Source: Liopterus haemorrhoidalis (Eukaryota; Arthropoda; Insecta; Coleoptera; Dytiscidae). From it: a stretch of 64,000 nt of DNA. The notes under the pieces are model-generated. The model saw only the letters and a list, made by a program, of their open reading frames with translations, was not told the DNA's origin and did not search any database. The number at the start of each line of letters is the position of its first letter. Within the stretch, counting starts at the first letter, position 1. Where the stretch lies: assembly GCA_963971575.1 (NCBI GenBank), contig OZ020611.1, positions 3,286,001 to 3,350,000 on the forward strand, written 5' to 3'. Below, piece after piece: positions 52,608 to 63,546 of the stretch. Made by a program: the position numbers and the translations under genes.

Positions 52608-54373
52608 AATATAACAGCATATTTTTAAATATAGAAAAAATTGCTGTAAAAATATTATCGTTCAATAACTTAGTAATAAATAACAACAATTTTCTGTATT
52701 TAAAAAAATATATATTTGTGGGTTTCAAATAACTTTTATATTTATATAGTTTTGTGTAAAAAGTAATATGTCAACATATCTCCGAAATGATCGTTTGTAG
52801 TTTAGAACCTTCATCAAAAAAATCTGTACGTGATGATAATGGAATTCCACTTGGAACACGTGTTCTTTACGATTTTTTCTTACCCGCATTGTGTCTGACT
52901 ACTGTTCTCATGAAATTAAAAATTAAATCTGTTTTAATTTCATTAGTTTTTTCTTAATATTTTCATCATGTAAGGATTTAAGAGTTTATATAGTATACAT
53001 AAAAAAAAATTGAAGTGTAACGAAGCCAAGATAATACTGGATGTCTACATATATTTATCACATCAAAATAAACAGTTTTTTTGATAATCACTTACATTCG
53101 TTATTTGAGAACTAAGAGTTGCCATTTAATTTTTATTATTTTCACTAATTTGCAAAATATTGCAGAGTTTTTTTCTGCATTTGCTTCGTATTTTAGTCTT
53201 CATTAGATTAATAAGAAATATTTTACAGTGTAGAGTTAACTTGAGAACCAGTGGTTAAAAAAAATTACTTTTATAAAAAAATGTCCTTGGGTTTAAAATG
53301 TTTTTATCAGCGTTTTCTAAATATTCGGCATTATTTATACTATAATTGATAATTTTTCGACTAATTTAATGTATCATATAATATAATTTGCAATTATACG
53401 TATGTATTCTATTCGACTTCTGGTGTATCTCAATTATTCTGTTAACGTGAAGAGAGGAAAATGAATGATATTTTTTTAGTGCTTAAGCTTGATTTTATTT
53501 GAATTTTGTTGGCTTATTTTTATTAATTAAAATCATGAATTTTTTCCTCGAAGCCGTCTCGTTGATTCGTCAATAGATAATCGGCACGGACAGCTTAAGT
53601 TCACGATAAACGAATGTTTGTTAAAATTTACAATTTAGAAAATGAATTCAATTCAAAACTAAATTGAAAAATCTGCAGTTCGAGGAATTTTGTTAATATA
53701 ATTGCTGAAATGTGTACAAAAATACGTAAGAGTGGGTAAAGTTTTCGTATTTTTCAAAGGTTTTAACACATTTTAATACATTTTCACAATTATTGCTAAC
53801 CATAAAATTGTTTACAGTTAAAAATGTTACTAAACTGAAAAGAAATAAGTATAGTATTATAAATAAGTATATTATAAATAATTGATGCAGTTCATCCTTT
53901 GTTTCCATAGACGCCACGCTACTGTTTCATCTGGTATTGTGAAACTTTTGTATCATGAACTTTCTTATGATGATTATTGAATGCCTGATATCGAGTTGCC
54001 TATTGTGGTTGTAACTGTACACGTATGTAAGTTATTTAATTGTAAACTTGTTGTATTATTAGAGATAACGCAGAGAGGTAGGCCATAAAGAGTCAATAGT
54101 AGCGGGCGTATTGAATTAAGCCATGCGGTTCAGTAATCGCGGTGCAATAATACAGAGCAAAGCCGAGCGGCACACTCTGATATGACAAAGAGGGCATTTG
54201 ATCTCTCAACTATAACCTGTAATGCTTATAATTAACTACATCGCTTGTTTACGACTTCATGTTACTGCTCACTGCTGAATTAATACAACCGGCAAATAAT
54301 TTACCCGCGAGCGCATGCTACGAGCACTGCAAGCTGCAACTGCCAATGCAACAAAAATATCCGATAATCATAG
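52608..54373. other. Long gene-free stretch; less AT-rich block at about 54060-54370
   Basis: 52608-54050 is AT-rich with nothing recognised. The block 54060-54370 is of mixed composition and higher complexity (AGCCGAGCGGCACACTCTGA, CCGCGAGCGCATGCTACGAG) and carries no repeat signature, so it is a candidate for unique host sequence. Confidence 0.4.
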
Positions 54374-54381
54374 CTCTAAGG

Positions 54382-55445
54382 CAGTGGTTCCCAACCAGTG
54401 TTCCGCGGAACACTGGTGTTCCGCAAGCATTTCAAAAGTGTTCCTCGATAATTATGTACTACTGACGTTGGCGTTCCCCGGAAAGTGTTTAGCAATGGGA
54501 GCAAAATATGAAGGCTTACTTTATAATAAGGTGGCTTTCTCGAGGAAAGGTGTTTTCTCGTATACTACAACTAAAAAAAGATTGCTTGTATTCTGCGAAT
54601 AGGAAAATATGTACTTCGCGCAAGACCTTAATAATGATATGTGGTGCGCTAAATTGGGCTATTTAACAGGTATTTTAATTATTTGAACACTGTCAATACG
54701 AGTATGCAGGGTGCAAATTAACATCAACAGACAAACTATCAGGTTTCCACAAGAGGATCATTCTTTGGAAAACAAGAGTAGAAGAAAATAATCTTAGCAT
54801 GTGTGTCCAGCAATATCAGCGATTGTGTTTCCTTGATATCACAACATTTATCAATACTGGACAGCAACATATGAAAATATTTTCCTTCTCTGGACGCCTC
54901 CTTTTTCAAAAGAATTACCTAATAATTTTGAATTTAATGTGTCAGAGGGAGAAGAGCATATATCCTTGTCATGTGACCGCACTTTGAAAATTAAACACGC
55001 TGAAACGAGTCTTGACGAATTCTAAATATCTGTCCAACAAGAATACCCACAAATATCAAAAAAATCCATAAAAATTTTACTGTGTTTTTCAACTTCATAT
55101 TTATGTGAAGTAGGGTTTTTCACATTAACCAACATAAAAACTAAAAAAAGAGAAAAAACAAATTTGGGGGAATGTCCCAACATACAAGAAATATGTAAAA
55201 AACACCACAAGTTCTACATTAAATGATTTTTTTTTTTTTTTTTTAATTATATATTATAATTATATGAATAGATTTTTTAAAATAAATATTAAGGTATAAT
55301 TATAAATATTTGTTTGAAATTGTAATTTTCCAATTTTATAAAAACACAGCTTACAAACATTTCATTTTAATTTAAGGTAAGTGTTCCGTCAAAAAATTTT
55401 TCTTGCGTAAGTGTTCCGTACCTTAGATAAGGTTGGGAACCACTG
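54382..55445 (+). mobile_element. hAT element, perfect TIR and target duplication (non-autonomous)
   Basis: CAGTGGTTCCCAACC at 54382-54396 and GGTTGGGAACCACTG at 55431-55445 are perfect 15-base inverted repeats. CTCTAAGG stands directly outside both ends (54374-54381 and 55446-55453). The central TA of the octamer fits the nnnTAnnn preference of Buster-type hATs. A TTCCGCGGAA palindrome lies next to the left TIR; AGTGTTCCG words mark both subterminal regions. 1064 bases, with a decayed transposase remnant. Confidence 0.95.
54670..55225 (+). pseudogene. hAT transposase remnant (ZBED-like)
   Basis: Blocks in several frames: DKLSGFHKRIILWKTRVEEN with NLSMC, CHVTAL, RTLKIKHAETSLDEF and a stop, ISVQQEYPQISKKSIKILLC, FSTSYLCEVGFFTLTNIKTK, then KKREKTNLGECPNIQEICKK. 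The TSYLCEVGFxxLTNIKTKKR pattern is the dimerisation domain. The catalytic centre is gone. The family is the same broad group as at 23235-23549 but a different element. Confidence 0.85.
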
Positions 55446-55715
55446 CTCTAAGGTATATTGATGAATAAAAATTCCCCGCAAGTTTATATTTAGATGTTTA
55501 TTTAAGAAAAAGAAACGGCAATTCACTTAGCTCTGCTGGCAGTTAATCTCTCCATGTTTTGCGTGTTTCACAGTCAGATAAATTGGCAGAAGAACAAACA
55601 TGCAAAAAGTTAGTTAAAATTTTTCGCGCATAAAACAGATGGAAATTTGCACCTAACACAGCTCCAAACATCCAAAAAGCCAAACATTAAATAGCCAGAA
55701 AATAAATGTAGATAG
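55446..55715. other. No gene seen
   Basis: Short spacer between hAT and mariner. Confidence 0.5.
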
Positions 55716-55717
55716 AT

Positions 55718-56735
55718 ACGAGGTGTGTTAATGAAGTAACTGGACCGGCAACATAGCGTTGGATCTGGCAACATTTGGGCCTCGGGACATGGAGCTGCGT
55801 CAACTGAACATGTGATACACCTTCACTACGAATTTGAACTCGCTAGAGTAATTTTGTTGCCCGTTGCGATTTTTTTCGTGAAACAGTTTTATCTAGTGCG
55901 TTCTAAAAATTTGTGATATTTATTTCGAGCAAAGATGTGCTATCAGGTTTTGCTTCAGACTTGTGCAACGGAAACTTTTGCAAAATTTCAGCAAGCCTAC
56001 GGATACAGTGTTTTGTCAAGGGCTCAGGTTTTTTGGTGGTTTAAGGCATTTTCGGAACGAAGAGAGTTGATTGAAGATGAATCATGCAGCGGAAGGCTGA
56101 AAAGGCCGAAAAGCATCTTCAAGAACCAATGAAAATACCGACAGAATCCGGGAAAAGCCAAAAAGCAAGAATGAGCAAGTTGAAGATCAAATGCATGCTG
56201 ATTTGCTTTTTTGATAGCCAGGGAATCGTACCACTAAGTGTTTGTGCCTTAAGGCAAAACGGTCAATCAACATTTTTACCGAGAGGTTCTTAAAAAACTT
56301 CGAAAATGGGTCATGCGTGTGAGACCTTAATCAAGATCAACTGGGTGTTGCATCACGACAAAGCGGAAGACCTTCATCTTCAAGAACCGATGAAAATGTC
56401 GACAGAATCTGGGATCTTGTGCGTTCAGATCGTCGGTTGACAGTCAGAATGATTGGGGAAGAGTTGAATTTGACTCACACTACCGTTCAGATTTTGCCTG
56501 ACTTGAGTCTTTGTGATTTTTTCCTCTTCCCAAGATTGAAAAATCACCTCAAGGGACGTCATTTTGTGACACTCGAACATTCAAACGTCCGTAAACGACC
56601 CGCTGAAAGCTATTTCTGTATCCGAGTTCCAGCACTACTATGAGGATTGGAAGAACCGTCTCGCTGTGAGGCTTATCAGAATTTATCAGAGGTAGCAGTG
56701 ATATCTAGAATATCGAAGAAACGCGTACATTTATT
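55718..56735 (+). mobile_element. mariner mosaic element
   Basis: Left terminus CGAGGTGTGTTAATGAAGTA after a TA, of the mellifera/irritans style. The transposase parts inside are out of their normal order (see the pseudogene). No right terminus was found after 56735. Confidence 0.75.
55935..56735 (+). pseudogene. mariner transposase in rearranged order
   Basis: Block 1 (55935-56130): HTH, AKFQQAYGYSVLSRAQVFWW, KAFSERRELIEDESCSGRLK. Block 2 (about 56157-56360): KARMSKLKIKCMLICFFDSQ, GIVPLS, NGQSTFLPR and WVLHHDKAE with the second catalytic Asp. Block 3 (about 56350-56490): RQSGRPSSSRTDENVDRIWD, LVRSDRRLTVRMIGEELNLT, HTTVQ, which belongs between blocks 1 and 2. Block 4 (56491-56735): PDLSLCDFFLFPRLKNHLKG, RHFVTLEHSNV and the tail. 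The linker word ATCTTCAAGAACC occurs twice (56113 and 56370). The TGDE segment with the first Asp is missing. Two deleted copies joined, or a duplication followed by deletions, would give this order. Confidence 0.82.
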
Positions 56736-57179
56736 TTAACCAAGGAATTGGATATGTCTCCAGTGATCCCAATAAAGGTTTCGGTGAGTTGTTTGCTGAA
56801 GTCAACTGCCAGTGACTTTCTTGATAGAATCCAGCCGTCTAGTTGGGGTGCCATATTTGCTTTTTGCGGAGAACGAACTTATTCGATACGAAGTTTTTCA
56901 GGCTGCTTTGAATAAGTTTAATAAAAATCCGGTGATTTTTTGCGACAGTGCGTGACCATGTATGAGACGTGAATTCATTAATATACGGCCAAGGAACAAT
57001 CCATCGCTGTTCTTCGACTTCGAAGGCAAATGTGATCCCAACAGCCAAACATCGTGGTATCTATTTTTTCAATCAGCTTTGTAGGATAAACGTGCCATAT
57101 TTCTGATTGAGCGTTATTGTAGGCTAAAAGTTCTGTTAGCTGTTACTGAACGACCTCATACTGTAACGACATATGTCAT

Positions 57180-57690
57180 CTAGGAGTGGAACAACGCATA
57201 GTATGCAATTATCAGGACGCCAGTACATACAATAGATATCATATTTCTTAGTAAATATATAGCAGAACGCAATTTGCTTGTCAGTGCACCAACATGATGT
57301 TCCAAATTGAGCTAGAGATTAATTAGTACCTCCAATAGGTTCATAGATTTTGTGTTATCAAAATTGTTAGCTTTTAGCGTTACAAGGATTTTTCGAGTCT
57401 TGTTGAGATTAAAGGACAGTCGATTGGTGTGAAACCAGTGCTTAGCTCTCTGCATTGCGATGTTATTTATAGTGTTAACATCAACAAGTGATCCAGTATA
57501 AAATACGGGATCCATCAATGAAATATGATGGGAGGTCATTGACATATCAAGAGGAGCGGGCCGAGAATAATCCTTGATGAACGCCCGAAGTAACGTCATG
57601 CTTATATCATGAGTTTGGCAAAAACGAAGAGATATAATACAGACATAAAAGTATATCCGAGATCTTTGCAACATTTTCAAAATTTCTTTA
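57180..57690 (-). pseudogene. Jockey-like LINE reverse transcriptase remnant
   Basis: The minus strand reads, over several frames, VTSGVHQGLFSARSS (from GVPQGSILGPLL), YVNDLPSYFIDGSRILYW with the catalytic box lost, then INNIAMQRAKHWFHTNRLSF, NLNKTRKILVTLK, and TGVLIIAYYALFHS-like words further down. It is strongly decayed. The stretch 56736-57179 may hold more of its 3' end, but I cannot align it. Confidence 0.75.
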
Positions 57691-57731
57691 TACAGGATGT
57701 TTACGGTCTTCTAATTTTTTTTTTAATGGGT

Positions 57732-58417
57732 GATACTACAGGTCAAAAGAAGGCGTAAAACATCTTAGTAAAAGTTTTATAATAAAAAAGATTTTAAAAA
57801 ATTTTAATTTATGGGGTTTTTCCGCCATAACTCTCCAAATATTTATCCAATCAAAATAATACATTTAAGATAAAATGATAAAAGATTTGTCTTCTTATTC
57901 TAAACAATATTTGTAATATAAGTCAATAATAACGGAATAAATTTAATTTTTAATTTTTAATCCCTAAAATTAAAAATTAATATTATTCCTATCTAAATAC
58001 ATTTTGTGATTGGATAAATATTTGGAGATTTATGGCGAAAAAATCCCGAAAATTAAAAATTTAAATTACTCCCTTATTATTGACTTGACAGCAAAAATTT
58101 ATATAACAAATATTGTTAAGAATAAGAAGAAAAATGTCTTATCTATATCCATTTTTTATTTATTTTTTTTATTGGATAAATATTTGGAGAGATATGATTG
58201 AAAAACCCCAAAAATTAAAAATTTAAATTACTCCCCTTATTGACTTAACAGCAAAAACTTATATAACAAATATTGTTAAAAATAATAAGACAAATCTTTT
58301 ATCTAAATGCACTTTTTTGAAACCCAAAAATTAAAAACTTAAAAAATTAATATTTCTTTTATTATAAAACTTTTACTAAGGTGTTTTAAGGGTTTTCGCC
58401 TTTTTTGACCTCTAGTA
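57732..58417. mobile_element. Foldback MITE with internal 162-base direct repeats
   Basis: TACAGGTCAAAAGAAGGCGT and TTAGTAAAAGTTTTATAATA on the left are mirrored by the complement of TATTATAAAACTTTTACTAA and CGCCTTTTTTGACCTCTAGT on the right. Inside, GGATAAATATTTGGAGA occurs at 58012 and 58174 in direct order (162 bases apart, with about 130 bases of match including TATAACAAATATTGTTAA), and once inverted at about 57832-57849. No coding capacity. Confidence 0.8.
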
Positions 58418-59507
58418 TATATTGTATAGTACCTTATATATATTATTTCACATACTGAGCGTTATTATTCGGATTTATGGGTAATGGTGCACTTTTTTAG
58501 ACATACACGATAAATTGATCTATATGCACTAATTTTTCCTTTTTATTTATAATTTTATTTTGTATTATATTTCAGTAACCTGTATATTTTTGTGGCGGAA
58601 TATAGTTTTCGCGGGGGGCGAGTCGAAATAAGAAGCTGCGCCACTGCTTCACATCAATTGTTTTTATAGGAAAGTGCTCGATAATTTGTAGAAAATGAGT
58701 TGCCAAAGTATCTATAAAATCTTTGAAGAAAATGCTCGATAATAATATAAAGTTTGTTTTTTATATTTGATAGCGGCAGTTAAACTTACAACATGCTACT
58801 TGACACCCCACTCCCGCAGCGTAGTGTTGGGTTCGAGAATAAACTAGACAAGTTAGTACAAGTATTACTGCGAATATCCTTCCTTATTGCACTTGACCTA
58901 ATTTAGTTGGGAAGGGATTATAACAAAAAAAGCGTTTGTCCAATTTCCTAAATGGATGGCTTTCATAAAGGCACCATTTCTACTGGCGTACATTGCGAGT
59001 TTCCCAGACACAAAACTTGCCTCTAATGGTATATAATTTATCAATTTCTTTCATGTGTTAAGCCTATTAAGGCCGTACAATATCATGGAGTTGGTAAAAA
59101 CTTAACAATTTCATTTAAGGAATAGATCTCTAGTCGTTTTATATACTTGCCAAGGTCATATATCAATGTCAAATTCCCGCATTGCTTTAATTAAAATTGT
59201 AAATTAGCAATATTAGACGTGTAGGTTCATTAGGGGAAATTGAGGCTAGTTTCATACAACGAACAGACCTTTATATATCTCTGTTCTCTCTCTTTCACTT
59301 CTTAGGCATCATCAGTCGAATTGAATTTTAATGATACAAATTATGATCGCAGATATCCATACATTGTATCGGTATTGGTATCGTTTCTTACGAGCCCTGT
59401 CCACTTCCAGTTGGCCCAGCTACGAAATTTTTACTTACTGGTGTTCAATTAACAGAATGCGAATAGCTTATGAAATCTAGGTAATATTTTATTTTAAATT
59501 AAACATT
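58418..59507. other. No gene; a possible CAGTGGCG-type end at about 58590-58646
   Basis: GCGGGGGGCGAGTCGAAATA followed by GCTGCGCCACTG could be the right end of a CAGTGGCG-type element. The rest is AT-rich to mixed and holds nothing recognised. Confidence 0.4.
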
Positions 59508-59789
59508 TTATGGCCGGTATTATTAAAACATAACTAAAGACCCAACTAACTAATTGTAAACAAAATTTAGTTGATAAGTAATATAACAAGTTATTTAATT
59601 TCGGTATTATAAATCAGAATAGCCAACTAACTAACTAGTTCACAACTAAAATAATTTAGTCTCAAGATTTACCGACCGAACGTTAGTATACAACTGACCG
59701 GTAGATGCCTATACTATATTTCGCGGTTTTTCTGTTGTAGCTTTAACAGTTTAACGTTTATAACCTATAATTTCTACAGTGGAAAAAAA

Positions 59790-59994
59790 TTAGTAGAAGT
59801 TAAAAAGTATTTTAAATGGAAAAAAAAAAACGGGATAGAGGCAAAAATTATACAGAAATTGAAAAAGAACAATTAATAGATATAGTGCATAAATATGAGT
59901 TAAGGACTCTATTTGATTATCAATTAATTCTAAAATAGACAAAACAGTATCTTTTGAAAACCGAAATCTGTGTTTAAATTGTTCATCATCATAA
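59790..59994 (-). pseudogene. Harbinger transposase, part after the insertion
   Basis: The minus strand continues from the DD41D insertion as YDDEQFKHRFRFSKDTVLSI then LELIDNQIESLTH, the DEEFxxRFRxSKxTVxxLLE motif near the N-terminus of HARBI1-like nucleases. After SLTH the frame enters AT-rich DNA and no catalytic motif follows, so the element is internally deleted. Confidence 0.85.
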
Positions 59995-59996
59995 TA

Positions 59997-61309
59997 CAAG
60001 ATGTCTCAAAACAAATTTTATATTTATTTAGCTTACTGCGTGAACGCAACGTATCCGAGGGGCGCGGGGGTTATGACAATCGGTAGCCTGGCTCTTGGGA
60101 ATTTAGTCGCTATGGAGCGTTTCTCGGGAGCAGACCGCGCGTTATGCGTGCGAGAGTTTTACAAAAACGGTGATTCGGCGACTGTAGCGCGTAGAAAATT
60201 CTGCAGTATTCGAGGTTTTCGCCACTGAAATGATGCGCCAAGCATTCCTCTCATTCGACATTGGGTTAAAAAGTTTGAAGAGACTGGTACAACGCTCTGA
60301 ATAAATCAAAATCCGGGCGACCTAGGTCATCAAGAACGGTAGAAAACGTGGAGAATGTTAATCAGTCTGTTCGTGACGACCCGAACCTTTCAATTCGGAA
60401 GCGCGCAAGTGCTTTAAATGTGCATAGATCATCATTACATCGCATTATGCACAAGGACCTAAAGCTGCACCCCTACAAAATTCAATTGGTGCAAGAATTA
60501 AAGCCCCAAGATGCCAGTCAGAGGCTTAATTTCGTAAATCAGGTGATTGAGCGATTTTCAATGTTTATCAACATTTTTTTTTTCGGATGAAGCTCATTTT
60601 CATCTTAATGGCCACGTAAATAAGCAGAACTGCCGCTACTGGAGTACAACGAATCCGAAACGTAAACATCAGAAACCCCTACATTCGCCTAAAGTGACCG
60701 TATGGGCTGCGATGTCGGCGCGAGGAATTATCGGCCCTTACTTTTTTGAAGACGAAAGGGGGCGTGCAGTTACAGTGAATTCAGAGCGTTATGTGGAGAT
60801 GTTAGACAACTTCTTGGTACCTGAACTGCAAAACTTTCTTGGCTATAACCAAAGAACATGGTTCTAACAGGACGGAGCAACTTCACACACGTCCAATATG
60901 TCTCTGCCACGTGTTCGTGAAATTTTCTCAGGCAAATTGATCTCCCGGAGAGGTGACATAAATTGGCCTCCACGCAGTCCAGATTTATTCCCTATGGACT
61001 TTTTCCTATGGGGTTATCTTAAATCTAAAGTTTACGCCAATAAACCGACTTCACTGGCGCATTTGAAAGAAAATATCCGTCACGAAATGGCAGCCATCCC
61101 TGAGTCCAGCTGCCGAGACGTCATAAGTAATTTTACTGTTCGATTAAATGAGTGCCGAGAACGCGAGGGTCTACATTTAGACGATATTATTTTTAAGAAA
61201 TAAATCCCCAAAAAGTGTATTTTAATAATTAATAAACATTTTTTCTATATACGGCTTACTTTTTTTTTAATCGATCCACTAAATATAAAATTTCTTTTGA
61301 GACACCTTG
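59997..61309 (+). mobile_element. DD41D element, full length (copy 4), inside Harbinger
   Basis: Left end CAAGATGTCTCAAAACAAAT, right end ...TTTTGAGACACCTTG, TA at 59995-59996 and 61310-61311. 1313 bases. Same family as the three other copies, on the plus strand. Confidence 0.95.
60112..61203 (+). pseudogene. DD41D transposase, full length but broken
   Basis: Starts MERFSGADRALCVREFYKNG at 60112. Lesions: a stop in place of Leu after RGFRH (about 60227), a shift and stop after TTL (about 60300), an extra T in a T-run just before the first catalytic motif (about 60582-60590) that puts DEAHFHLNGH out of frame, and a TAA in place of Gln just before QDGATSHTS (60865). The three Asp codons themselves are intact, and DFFLWG is kept. 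It differs from copy 3, which has no stop but has lost the first Asp. Confidence 0.93.
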
Positions 61310-61311
61310 TA

Positions 61312-61443
61312 ATTAAAGTGGTGTCTTCTTTCAAGAAATTTTCTAGACGTATTCTTGAATTTTCATCATTATCACTGTCAGAAATACTGTTTACGGATGG
61401 TGACGATACACTACTGACAAATGATACTGATGACCTAACCTGT
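61312..61443 (-). pseudogene. Harbinger transposase, part before the insertion
   Basis: The minus strand reads VRSSVSFVSSVSSPSVNSIS then DSDNDENSRIRLENFLKEDT and TLI, in the same frame as YDDEQF at 59994 once the DD41D element is taken out. A Ser/Asp-rich lead before the RFRxSK motif is common in this family. An acceptor-like TTACAG directly precedes VRSSVS, so this may be the second exon. Confidence 0.65.
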
Positions 61444-61890
61444 AAATTTTGTGTTGTTTATATATATAAATCTATTCATTTGTGATTTTTTTTTATGTAA
61501 AATATTGTTACTTACTTTGCAGTTATTAATTAACAAATATATATTTTAGTATAAATAGTAAAAACAAGTTATTTCAATGTAAACAAAATAATTACAATTT
61601 AAATGTAATACAAATATAGTTGCCAACTATAATTTAGTACCCAGAAAAGCTGTCAACTAATTTAGTTTGTAGATTTAGTAGGGAACTTTTTTAAACCAAC
61701 TTTTATAATACCGAAATCTATGGGTTAAATTAGTTTAACTCTTAACTAAAATTTAGTAGCAAACTATTTTGGTTTATAATACCGGCCATTAGAGATTTAC
61801 GATTAATATTTACAACTATTAAAGTAAATTAATAAGAAAAAAATAATATTTCCATTGGAGAGCCATTAACTTGGAAACCTATTTCAAAAG

Positions 61891-62570
61891 TTACCACTGG
61901 GTAACGTCATCTTTCATTTTTATAACGGCATTAATTCTTCTAGGCATAGTATCTACAAGGTCTTGGCATTGTCGAGGAGTAAAATTATCCCATATTTCTT
62001 GAAGCTTTAGTCTTAATTCTAGAATTGTTCTAGCCGGTGTTATACGCAATCGTTTTTTCATTTCGTGCCAAAGTGTCTCGATGGGGGATAAGTCTGGGCT
62101 ACTTGAAACCCACTCAAAAAGTGGACTAGAATGATCACGGAACCATTTCAAAGATTTTTTTGACGTATGGCAAGCGGCTCCATCTTATTGAAAAATAAAA
62201 TCCTCCCCAGAGATTAATGCATGTTCCATAGTTGGCAACAGAGACTCCTCTAAAATACTTAAATATTTGGCTGTGTTAATAATGCCATCGATAAAGTGAA
62301 GTTTTCCTACACATCTTGCAGACATTGAACCCCACACCATGACAGATGCTGGAAATTTCAGCTTCCTTTTCAAGCGATCGGGATGATATGCTTCATGTTT
62401 CTGACGAACAACTCTGCTCCGGTTGTCCCCTACACAGACTTCAAACCTAGACTCATCGCTCCATTGCACGCTGTTCCACTTTTCACAATTCCATATTTTA
62501 TGTTCTCTTGCCCATTTCAACCAGTTTTTCTTTTGCTTAGACGTCAACAATAGTTTTTCCTTGGCCTAAG
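61891..62570 (-). pseudogene. Tc1-like transposase (DD34E), C-terminal two thirds
   Basis: The minus strand reads KEKLLLTSKQKKNWLKWARE, then VQWSDESRFEVCVGDNRSRV with the first Asp, FPASVMVWGSMSARCVGKLH, EDFIFQ, a TAA where a Gln is expected, DGAACHTSKKSLKWFRDHSS with the second Asp, SSPDLSPIETLWHEMKKRLR with the Glu (34 residues on), and MPRRINAVIKMKDDVTQW with a stop at 61891. One nonsense mutation splits an otherwise complete catalytic domain. The DNA-binding N-terminus is missing. Confidence 0.92.
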
Positions 62571-63544
62571 AATTATTACTGAGTAAATACTCAGTAACAA
62601 TTGTCAACCTGTAAATACAGGTTTACAATTGTTTTAGTTAATTTTTAGTCATAGCTCACTATTCTTTTTTCGACTAGGTGTATAAAAAAGTGCCCGCCAT
62701 TTTACTTTTTAATAATGTAACATATGGATTATTTTACATGATTGTAAAGCAAATTTGATGTACTTTTCAAATTTGTAAAAAAATGTACTATGTTTGAAAT
62801 TTCAAAGTTGATATTAATTACTAATAAACCGGAAGTGGTATCATGAATGTACATCCGTCATCAAGTAGCTTACAAGTTGCTGTATAAATCATGTTATATG
62901 AAATAAATTACTAACTTAATAAATAAGCCAGATATTTGCTGGGTCCACTAAAATATAACAGCCTGTATACATGTGAAACCCTGGAAGGTGTGAAAACTCA
63001 CATTTGACATTAAATCAAATTTAAGGAATGCGCATTATAGTTGTTGGTGTGTGAATCCACTACCTCGCTTGTTTATATTCGCACGAGATGTTTGAGACGA
63101 CCTATTGTCATCCTTTTTCCTTTTATGAAGAACACGTACTATGAAATTTAATAATATTTCATAAAGTCTGAAAGTAGGTGTATGACATGAATATGTAACG
63201 GTAAACCGTAGGTAAGGCGGTAAGGTGGTAAGGTACCAGGCGCCAATGGTAACGTTACCTTTTCTGCGACATTACATCTCGACATCTACTTAATCTCGAC
63301 CATTTAATCTGAGATGTCTCTATACATCAACCCACACACACAACAAACACCTTGTTCTATTTACACAATAATCACATACATATATATATCTGACAATTCA
63401 TTTCAACACTGTTGTCTTTGTGTAATTGTACGAAGTAGGCACAAAAAGTTTCCGGCCTAACTATGTTTCAGGGGTGATATAAATAAAACGTTGGAAGTAT
63501 CAGATAAAGACAACTATTAATGGATAAATATGAAAATTCGGATA
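62571..63544. other. No gene; palindrome, reversed AGGGT signature, GGTAAGG run
   Basis: 62598-62631 is a hairpin (CAATTGTCAACCTGTA and its complement around AA, 15 of 16 pairs). At 62978-63005 GAAACCCTGGAAGGTGTGAA then AACTCACATT is the reversed hairpin-AGGGT signature. At about 63200-63235 there is a GGTAAGG-type simple run. Nothing coding. Confidence 0.5.
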
Positions 63545-63546
63545 TA

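Larger units (their letters stand above)
59511..61788 (-). mobile_element. PIF/Harbinger element split by a DD41D element
   Basis: TGGCCGGTATTATTAAAAC on the left and TTTGGTTTATAATACCGGCC then A on the right are inverted termini; TTA stands directly outside both (59508-59510 and 61789-61791), the 3-base TWA duplication of PIF/Harbinger. AACTAACTA and TTTAGT words crowd both subterminal regions. The minus-strand transposase N-terminus is interrupted by the DD41D element at a TA. Confidence 0.9.

Noticed and set aside
54382..55445. Host ZBED-type domesticated gene
   Set aside because: Perfect TIRs and target duplication plus multiple stops show a mobile element, not a domesticated gene.
58590..58646. 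Complete CAGTGGCG-type transposon
   Set aside because: Only one end is plausible and no matching left end or target duplication could be found.
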